A stretch of DNA of 6,254 nt. Source: Adhaeribacter sp. (GTDB lineage: Bacteria; Bacteroidota; Bacteroidia; Cytophagales; Hymenobacteraceae). Where the stretch lies: the NCBI GenBank assembly GCA_028288395.1, contig JAQBNV010000209.1, forward strand, positions 1-6,254, given 5' to 3'. Within the stretch, counting starts at the first letter, position 1, and every line of letters starts with the position of its first letter. Of the stretch, positions 1-5,197 are shown piece by piece. Position numbers and translations under genes: made by a program. Under the pieces are notes generated by a model. It was not told the origin of the DNA. It ran no database searches and saw nothing but the letters and a program-made list of their open reading frames with translations.

Positions 1-90
1 AAAGGTATATCTGTATTCTGTTTTCTCGTGAAAGACCAATTGACTGGTATTTTCTTTTTATCAGGATTTATAAACTCATCTAAAGTTTGA
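1..90 (+). CDS. Possible 3' end of a serpin-like gene (5' end outside the window)
   Basis: Plus-strand frame 1 is open from the window edge to TGA at 88-90, giving 29 residues. The stretch FCFLVKDQLTG followed by FFLSGFINSS resembles the C-terminal end of serpins, which typically read F-x-F-x-[IV]-[KR]-D-x-x-T-G, then a hydrophobic strand, then G-[RK]-[VI] and a few residues before the stop. The spacing to the stop also fits. Missing are the usual Pro before the first Phe, the FMG form of the second strand and the final NP. Serpins are suicide-type protease inhibitors. Their reactive-centre loop would lie just outside the window. The symmetrical terminator at 171-208 would serve this gene and the convergent repeat-protein gene. 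The overlapping minus-strand reading from 128 is the rival interpretation. The match was made by eye on a very short fragment. Confidence 0.35.
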   Translation, partial: KGISVFCFLVKDQLTGIFFLSGFINSSKV

Positions 91-128
91 AAAAGGGCTA
101 AATTGGGTGTGATGTAATTAGAAGACAT
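1..128 (-). CDS. Possible 5' end of an unrecognised gene (alternative to the plus-strand reading)
   Basis: On the minus strand an ATG at 126-128 opens a frame that stays open to the window edge (42 codons plus two bases). It begins MSSNYITPNLALFQTLDEF and continues with a Lys-rich segment and a PVNWSFTRK stretch. It looks like a soluble protein N-terminus without a signal peptide, and I do not recognise the family. An in-frame TAA at 138-140 makes 128 the only ATG start. A promoter would have to fit in about 45 bases after the preceding terminator; TACATTCC on the minus strand 17 bases before the ATG is only a weak match to the Bacteroidota -7 element TAnnTTTG. It overlaps the serpin-like plus-strand frame, so the two should be treated as mutually exclusive. 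Confidence 0.3.
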   Translation of the reverse strand, partial: MSSNYITPNLALFQTLDEFINPDKKKIPVNWSFTRKQNTDIP

Positions 129-170
129 ACAGGCATGTTATTCACGGAATGTACTGAACATTTTTAAAAT

Positions 171-208
171 AAAAAAAGGCAGTCGTTATAATGCCGACTG
201 CCTTTTTT
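171..208. terminator. Bidirectional intrinsic terminator
   Basis: An 8-bp perfect stem (GGCAGTCG at 178-185 with CGACTGCC at 195-202) encloses a 9-base loop. It is flanked by seven A on the left (171-177) and six T on the right (203-208), so either strand yields a GC stem followed by a U run. It lies 20 bases past the stop of the Thr/Gly/Ser-rich protein gene and should end that transcript. The symmetry suits convergent transcription, which mildly favours a plus-strand gene ending at 90. Confidence 0.85.
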
Positions 209-227
209 ATTAAAAAATATTGTTTTA

Positions 228-983
228 TTATCTGCCACCGGTTGTTCCACCAGAAGTGGTACCGCCGCCACCAGAAGTAGTACCACCCCCAGAGGTAGTG
301 CCGCCACCGGAAGTGGTACCGCCGGCAGTTGTACCCCCACCGCCAGAAGTGGTACCGGAAGTAGTTCTGCCTGAGGTAGTACCTGAAGTAGTACCAGCGG
401 TTGTGCCTGTAGTGGTTCTGCCTGAGGTTGTACCGCCCGCTGTAGTTCCGCTTGTGGTACGTCCGGCAGTGGTGCCGGTAGTTGTTGTACCGGAGGTAGT
501 GCCCGAAGTGGTGCCGCCTCTGGTGCCGCTGGTTGTACCAGTAGTTGTTCCACCAGATCGGTTACCAGCTGTGGTGCCACTGGTGGTTCCGCCTGACCGG
601 TTACCTGCTGTAGTTCCGGCTGTGGTGCCCCTGGTGCCTGAAGTAGTACCAGCCGTGGTCCCTCTGCCAGTAGTTCCGCTGGTGGTGCCAGAAGTAGAAC
701 CGGTGGTGGTTCTAGTGCCAGCCGTAGTACCCCGGCCGCTTGTGGTACCGGTAGTAGTACCAGCGGTAGATCTACCAGAAGTTGTGCCCGAAGTAGTACC
801 AGTTGTGGTCGAGCCGGAGGTCGAGCCTCCGCTTGTTGTACCGCCACCGCCAGCAGTGCTACCACCAGTTGTTTGGGTAGGCTGATTAAAGGTATTGCCA
901 TTATTATCTCCGTCGGCAGCCAGCAACAAGGCAGAAGGGAATAAAAAGGCAACGGCTACGGCTGAAATCCATCTTTTTTTCAT
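228..983 (-). CDS. Secreted Thr/Gly/Ser-rich tetrapeptide-repeat protein
   Basis: The 251-residue protein begins with a clear Sec signal peptide: MKKRW, a hydrophobic stretch to about residue 22 and a likely cut after LLA or LAA (22-23). A short Asp/Asn/Gln-containing linker follows, then residues 41-251 consist of T, G and S (88, 69 and 29 of 211 by hand count) plus 12 Arg, 11 Ala and 2 Asn. The core repeat is TTSG/TTAG, with Arg or extra Gly inserted at intervals. The last 35 residues are Gly-rich (TTSGGG). After Asp26 there is no acidic residue, Lys, Cys or aromatic residue except Phe32, so the mature tail is strongly basic and probably disordered. Other frames are open too because of the repeat, but only this one has a start followed by a signal peptide and it ends just before the terminator. 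Function is unknown; a surface, matrix or glycosylated role is a guess. No sorting domain or anchor is visible. Confidence 0.8.
   Translation of the reverse strand: MKKRWISAVAVAFLFPSALLLAADGDNNGNTFNQPTQTTGGSTAGGGGTTSGGSTSGSTTTGTTSGTTSGRSTAGTTTGTTSGRGTTAGTRTTTGSTSGTTSGTTGRGTTAGTTSGTRGTTAGTTAGNRSGGTTSGTTAGNRSGGTTTGTTSGTRGGTTSGTTSGTTTTGTTAGRTTSGTTAGGTTSGRTTTGTTAGTTSGTTSGRTTSGTTSGGGGTTAGGTTSGGGTTSGGGTTSGGGGTTSGGTTGGR
537..614 (-). repeat. Tandem 39-bp (13-residue) duplication inside the repeat protein
   Basis: Two adjacent 13-residue units, TTAGNRSGGTTSG (residues 124-136, bases 576-614) and TTAGNRSGGTTTG (137-149, bases 537-575), are the longest near-identical repeat within the tetrapeptide background and hold the only two NRSGG insertions. 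At the DNA level 9 of 39 bases differ. Eight of these changes are synonymous and one gives Ser to Thr. The duplication is therefore not recent, or the protein sequence has been held constant while the DNA drifted. Confidence 0.8.
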
Positions 984-1013
984 AAATTTAATTTATTTAA
1001 GTTTAAACAATTG

Positions 1014-1045
1014 CAAATAGCTTTATTCTACGGGCATTGCTGAAA
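1014..1045 (-). promoter_or_regulatory. Weak candidate promoter of the repeat-protein gene
   Basis: On the minus strand, TTTC (1042-1045) lies 20 bases before GCTATTTG (1014-1021), and 30 bases separate the latter from the ATG at 983. The spacing matches the Bacteroidota primary-sigma promoter (TTTG, about 19-20 bases, TAnnTTTG), but the -33 box matches 3 of 4 positions and the -7 box only its TTTG half. The leader between it and the ATG is almost pure A/T with no Shine-Dalgarno sequence, as is usual in this phylum. Confidence 0.2.
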
Positions 1046-1441
1046 GGAAGGCTAAAAATTTTGGCAGGAATTTATACTGAATTATATACCGAAATAATAC
1101 ATATCGCGGTATTAATCAGTATCATATGCAATAATATACAAAATTAAGACCACTAAACGAAGCCTGATCCAGGCAGGCTGGTTAACCAATTTCAGGATAA
1201 GCTATTTTAAACATTATATAATTTTATTAATATATAATACTTTTAGATATTAGCTCATTCTCCCTTAAACCCCCTTTTAGCTACCCTAACTTTTACTTTT
1301 TGATTAACCAATTGGTCCGGACAGGACTATCCCAAACACTCTTTAGCCAAAGCTTTTATTTGTATTAGCTACCCCCAAAAGATACTTATATCAAAATCCT
1401 TTTATCAGTAAATACGGATGACAGCGCTTTGATATATTCTG

Positions 1442-1594
1442 ATGGACCTGCTTGCATTTCCCATTGGGCTGCTCACTTCTGAATATTTTAAAGAGCGGGA
1501 GAAAGCTCACGCAGCATTCGCTTGCCCGCAGTACTTGCCAAAGATATGCTACCCGAAGCATTGGCAGAATAAAACGGACTTAATGGCCCCTTAA
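1442..1594 (+). CDS. Doubtful 50-residue ORF
   Basis: A plus-strand ATG opens a 50-codon frame starting MDLLAFPIGLLTSEYFKERE and ending at TAA 1592-1594. The middle is rich in Ala, Cys, His, Tyr and Trp. An in-frame TGA lies 9 bases upstream of the ATG. There is no Shine-Dalgarno sequence, no clear promoter and no recognised family. It would be convergent with the operon at right and share the hairpin at 1613-1670 just after its stop. A frame of this length can easily arise by chance, so it is listed mainly because it coincides with a local rise in GC. Confidence 0.12.
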   Translation: MDLLAFPIGLLTSEYFKEREKAHAAFACPQYLPKICYPKHWQNKTDLMAP

Positions 1595-1612
1595 CGAGTT
1601 GAACTAAATTAA

Positions 1613-1670
1613 AATGTCCTTCCGGGGAAGCTTGCCGTTTTGAAGTGGCAAGTTTCCCCGGAAGGACATT
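1613..1670 (-). terminator. Long hairpin, likely terminator of the oxidoreductase-DUF1080 operon
   Basis: Two 24-base arms (1613-1636 and 1647-1670) surround a 10-base loop. They are complementary at 23 positions. The remaining position is a G-U wobble in plus-strand RNA and an A-C mismatch in minus-strand RNA. The stem core is GC-rich (CTTCCGGGGAA). It starts 38 bases after the stop of the DUF1080 gene. Read on the minus strand, the stem ends in CATT and continues as TTAATTTAG, a moderately U-rich tail, while the plus side has none. That favours termination of the minus-strand operon. The arms are much longer than in a typical intrinsic terminator, so a palindromic repeat element or an mRNA-stabilising 3' structure is also possible. 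Confidence 0.6.
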
Positions 1671-1708
1671 AGAGGTGACCGGAATAAAGTAATTTCTTTT
1701 ACCTGGAA

Positions 1709-4700
1709 TTAAAGCTGTGCTTTAATGCTCGTATTTTTACTCAAATCCTTAATCCGGATGTTGCGGAAAGCTAATTTGGAACCATGACCCAGGAAAGCAA
1801 TATGACCGGTATTGCGGTGAATACCCGGGTGATCTTTTTTATCCAGGGTACCGTTTTTACGGGCTTGGGTTAAATCGCCATCCAGAATAGTCGTACCGTT
1901 CAGGATTATTTTAATTTTTGGACCGTTTACGATTACTTCCTGATAGTTCCATTCGCCTACCGGCTTTAAGTAACCACGTTTGGCGGGCAGAACCCCGTAA
2001 GCCGAGCCATGATACTGGTAAATTTCCAGGTCTTTGTATATATCCGCATCGTTATCCAATATTTGCAGTTCAATGCCAGTATAAGCTGCATCGCCCTCTA
2101 AAGGCGCCCGGATACCCAGGCCATTATTTGCACCGGGGGTTAATTTAAACTCGAACCGGAACACAAAGTCGCCGTACTCCTCTTTGGAATATAGATTGCC
2201 GCGGCTACCGGGCTTGGGATCAACTACCATATTACCCTCGGCAATGGTATAATCGGTGGTGTTGCCCATCCATTCGTGCATGTTGGTGCCGTCAAACAAA
2301 ACTTTATAGCCTTCTTTCTTTTCGGCGGCACTTAGTTTAAAAGGTTCGGGCCGGGGAATTTCCCGGATATAAATATTGCGGTAGCCTACCGGTGAACCGT
2401 GGGCCTGCAGTTCTATCTGCTCTTCCGGAAATATCGGCATGTTGCGATCCCAGTAGTTTTCCAGGATTACATTGTCGGTAACCAGCTCCCCGTTTAAATA
2501 AACGGTAACGCGGTCGCCCTGCATCAGAATCCGGAAGTTGTTCCATTCGCCCAGGGCATTGTCGGCTACCTTCAGCGGCTTGCTCGGATGTACTTTGTTG
2601 TTGTATAAACCACCAGACCCAACCTGGGCGCCAGCTTTCACACGAGAAGTATCCCACATTTGTACCTGCGGCGTACCGCGTAAGTAAACACCGGCATCAC
2701 CTTCTTTTTTACCATCGTCGTAGATTTTCCAATCTACCAGCATCTCGAAATCGCCGTATTTTTTCAGAGTAGTCAGGTTATCAAATCCGTGGCCGACAAA
2801 CATAATCTCGCCGTTTTTCACCTGCCAGTCTTTGCGCATCTGCTCATCAGCTTTCTGCTGGGCGGCGGCCAAGGTTTTGGCATCCATCTTCGAGCGCTTT
2901 ATCGGGTCGGCTACCAGGCCTTTCCAGCCGGTTAAGTCACGGCCATTAAAGAGCGATACAAAACCTGCCCCTTTCGGCATTTCGTCGAGGTGCTTGCGAA
3001 TATTGGCTTTGGTATATTCTACTTCCGGTCCCTGCATTACATTCATGGCTTTCGTCAGGTAGTCGCGCACATCGTTCCCAAAAATAGCTTTGTTACCCAA
3101 GGCAATATTGGTAGCCGCTGTAGCTGCGGTTTGCTGCAGACTGGCATCGTCGAGGTATTTGGCAACCGTTAGCAGCGATAAATAAGTATGGCTCCGGCCT
3201 ACTTCCCGCAGAATCAAATTTTTCTGTTCGTTCGATTGGGCAATATCCAGAGCTTTGGTTAACAACAGCAACTTTTGCTCAGCCGGAAACTTAGCGGTGC
3301 TCACCTGGCGCACATACCCACGTAAGGCCTGGTCGAAATAAGTTGAACCGGTATTCGTCTGGGCAATATTTAATAATTCATTTGCGGCCGAAAAATCAGT
3401 CCAGCGGCCGAGGGCAGCAAAGGCTGCTTTTTTAGTTTCTTCGTCGCCATTTTTAAAGTCAGCCGCTACCGTTTGCAGGGCTTTCTTTCCTCCAATCCGA
3501 CCCAGTACATTATAATAAAGCGACTTCTTGGCAGTCGGTACCTGGGCCATTTGTGCCAGGACAATATCGGCTTGCTTACCACTGTCTTTTACGTCGCTCA
3601 AGGCATTATATATTCCTTCCTGTACGGCCGCTATCTCTTCGGGTGTATTGGCACTTAACAGCAGGGGGTACAAAGCGGGCAATTGCTCCTGAGTAGCCAT
3701 ATTTTTTAAAGCCTGCAACGCTGCCAGTTCTACAGCCGGATCTTTGCTCTTGGTTTCGGTCAACACCACGCTGGCGAACGGGGTAGCTTTGCGGGCGCCC
3801 AACACCTCTAATAAAGCTGCTTTGGCAGGCGTGCGCATTTTCGGCAAAGCTGCCGCCACTTGCGGTACCACGTCATTACCTTTCATGGTTAAAATAGCCG
3901 TTTGCGCTGCTTTTACGACCGTCGAGTCGCCTTTGCGCATCGTTTTCAAAATCGCGGGCAAAGCCTCCTGCTGGCTTACTTTACCGGCAGCCGAAATGGC
4001 TGCTACTTTTACGGCCGGGTTTTTACTTTTTAAGGCTTTTACCAATGGTGCCGAAGCAGCTACATCCTGGCGATTACCTAACATATTGATAATATCGACC
4101 TGGGCCGCCGGATCAGCTTTTTTCAGGGTAGTTAACCATTGCTGGGTCTGGCCGTTGCCTTTTAGGGCAGATGCATGTTTTAAAGCGTTTACCCGGTATG
4201 CCTGATTTTTATCGGTAGCGGCAGCTAACAACAAAGCCATGCTGTTTTCGCCCTGAACGGTGGCGAGGTAATTAAGCGCGGCAATGCGGGTATGATTTTG
4301 GGTATCCTGGGTACTTTTGCTTAGTAAGGTCTGAGCCGCTTTTCCTACCTGATCTTTATTACCGGCCGCCAGCATTCTTTCCATCCACAGCAAGTAGGCT
4401 GCCGTGGCATTGGCATTCTGATAAGTTAAACCTGCTTTTTCGGCTTCGGCCGCCAGTACTGCTTCCGAGGACGGATCACCAATATTAGCCAACGCAAAAA
4501 GTGCTACCTTTTTGAGGTTGGCGTTGCTGCTGCTAACCAGCTTATTTATCTCGGGAACGGCAGCGGTAAACCGCGCATCGCCCAAGGCCTCCACTAAAGA
4601 TAACTGGCACTTGCCCTGGGTCTTGGTTAAAGTTGTGAGCAAAGCGTTTTTGGCTGCGGGGGTATTTATTTTAATCAGCGCCCGGGCAGCCGGGTCGCAA

Positions 4701-5146
4701 AACTGCTCAGCGGTCAGGACATTGGTCAGGGCTGGTACAGCCTCGTCTTTGCCTACCATTTGCAACTGGGTTATAATAAATGCCTTGTTTACCGGATCTG
4801 CTACCTGGTCGAGGGCTTTTACATAAGCATTAGACGCCACCATCCGTAAGTCTTCGTGGTTGCCCTGCGAAACGTAGTAAGAGTATCCGCCCAGCGCATA
4901 TTCTATTTTGGTATTGTCGCCCTGGGTGGGAGGCACCAGCATTTTGGCCATGCCCAGAATACCCGGCTCACCCATGGCACTTATTTCATTAACATTATTA
5001 TTTAGCTGGGCAGCATTATCTGCCGGAAACAAGGCCAGTACATCGGCAATGCGGGTGGTAATAGTACGGTTATCTGTTTTTTTCTGAGCCATCAATGGCC
5101 CCGTAAGCAGAAACAGACACAAAAAAGTTAGCAATATTTTTTTCAT
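1709..5146 (-). CDS. Secreted HEAT-repeat protein with two DUF1080 (3-keto-disaccharide hydrolase family) domains
   Basis: This 1145-residue protein has a signal peptide (MKKILLTFLCLFLLTGPLMA, cut likely after Ala20; Cys10 is not in a lipobox), so it is exported. Residues about 30-700 form a helical solenoid of HEAT-like repeats, for example 365-425 with LVKALKSKNPAVKVAAISAAG. Residues about 727-930 are a canonical DUF1080/PF06439 domain: FVSLFNGRDLTGWKG, a Lys-rich helical insert, YGDFEMLVDWKI, GVYLRGTPQVQMWD, GSGGLYNNKVHPSKPL, GEWNNFRILMQGDRVTVYLNG, and NIYIREI at the end. A second, shorter and more divergent copy spans about 945-1135 (VLFDGTNMHEWMGN, YGDFVFRFEFKL, ELQILDND, GHIAFLGHG, AFRNIRIKDL). 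PF06439 has a concanavalin-like jelly-roll fold and acts on 3-keto sugars in characterised members. The HEAT part may be a scaffold or binding surface. It lies 51 bases after the oxidoreductase with no terminator between, so the two are probably co-transcribed. Whether both DUF1080 copies are catalytic cannot be told here. Confidence 0.92.
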   Translation of the reverse strand: MKKILLTFLCLFLLTGPLMAQKKTDNRTITTRIADVLALFPADNAAQLNNNVNEISAMGEPGILGMAKMLVPPTQGDNTKIEYALGGYSYYVSQGNHEDLRMVASNAYVKALDQVADPVNKAFIITQLQMVGKDEAVPALTNVLTAEQFCDPAARALIKINTPAAKNALLTTLTKTQGKCQLSLVEALGDARFTAAVPEINKLVSSSNANLKKVALFALANIGDPSSEAVLAAEAEKAGLTYQNANATAAYLLWMERMLAAGNKDQVGKAAQTLLSKSTQDTQNHTRIAALNYLATVQGENSMALLLAAATDKNQAYRVNALKHASALKGNGQTQQWLTTLKKADPAAQVDIINMLGNRQDVAASAPLVKALKSKNPAVKVAAISAAGKVSQQEALPAILKTMRKGDSTVVKAAQTAILTMKGNDVVPQVAAALPKMRTPAKAALLEVLGARKATPFASVVLTETKSKDPAVELAALQALKNMATQEQLPALYPLLLSANTPEEIAAVQEGIYNALSDVKDSGKQADIVLAQMAQVPTAKKSLYYNVLGRIGGKKALQTVAADFKNGDEETKKAAFAALGRWTDFSAANELLNIAQTNTGSTYFDQALRGYVRQVSTAKFPAEQKLLLLTKALDIAQSNEQKNLILREVGRSHTYLSLLTVAKYLDDASLQQTAATAATNIALGNKAIFGNDVRDYLTKAMNVMQGPEVEYTKANIRKHLDEMPKGAGFVSLFNGRDLTGWKGLVADPIKRSKMDAKTLAAAQQKADEQMRKDWQVKNGEIMFVGHGFDNLTTLKKYGDFEMLVDWKIYDDGKKEGDAGVYLRGTPQVQMWDTSRVKAGAQVGSGGLYNNKVHPSKPLKVADNALGEWNNFRILMQGDRVTVYLNGELVTDNVILENYWDRNMPIFPEEQIELQAHGSPVGYRNIYIREIPRPEPFKLSAAEKKEGYKVLFDGTNMHEWMGNTTDYTIAEGNMVVDPKPGSRGNLYSKEEYGDFVFRFEFKLTPGANNGLGIRAPLEGDAAYTGIELQILDNDADIYKDLEIYQYHGSAYGVLPAKRGYLKPVGEWNYQEVIVNGPKIKIILNGTTILDGDLTQARKNGTLDKKDHPGIHRNTGHIAFLGHGSKLAFRNIRIKDLSKNTSIKAQL

Positions 5147-5197
5147 GTATAGCTATTCTAATGGATACTAAATTTTAACTTTTTACAGCGCTTAAAA

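Larger units (their letters stand above)
984..1612. other. Intergenic region without a convincing gene
   Basis: About 630 bases separate the terminator hairpin of the DUF1080 gene from the repeat-protein start. Bases 984-1400 are AT-rich, with a run of nearly pure A/T around 1205-1255. The 10-base sequence TTAACCAATT occurs twice (1182-1191 and 1304-1313), the second overlapping the palindrome ACCAATTGGT (1308-1317). From about 1420 the composition becomes less AT-rich. A plus-strand ORF of 50 codons runs from ATG 1442 to TAA 1592-1594, with no recognised domain and no evident ribosome binding site. A bulged inverted repeat lies at 1536-1566 (TGCCA and ATGCT pairing with AGCAT and TGGCA), with no U run on either side. 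I see no tRNA, no riboswitch I can name and no transposase fragment. It may hold the decayed remains of a gene. Confidence 0.6.

Noticed and set aside
220..885. Plus-strand open frame encoding Pro/Val-rich PEVVP repeats
   Set aside because: It is the mirror of the Thr/Gly/Ser repeat. It has no signal peptide or recognised domain, and the opposite frame has both a signal peptide and a terminator right after its stop.
164..952. Second minus-strand open frame of 262 codons rich in Leu, Pro, Val and Gln
   Set aside because: It is a frame-shifted reading of the same repeat DNA, runs through the terminator hairpin and its composition fits no known protein.
1162..1174. Small inverted repeat GCCTG-ATC-CAGGC
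   Set aside because: The stem is 5 bp with a 3-base loop and no U run, and no gene ends nearby, so it does not qualify as a terminator.
1490..1726. Minus-strand stretch of about 75 codons without a stop, crossing the hairpin after the DUF1080 gene
   Set aside because: It has no start codon until near its end, and the DUF1080 gene already ends at a natural family boundary, so a frameshifted extension is not needed.
3744..4205. Plus-strand open frame of 153 codons, and smaller ones, opposite the DUF1080 gene
   Set aside because: They are shadows of an intact, domain-rich gene on the other strand, with no recognisable domain of their own.
5147..5197. Possible separate promoter in front of the DUF1080 gene
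   Set aside because: No TTTG/TAnnTTTG pair is visible in the 51-base gap, and no terminator follows the oxidoreductase, so co-transcription is simpler.
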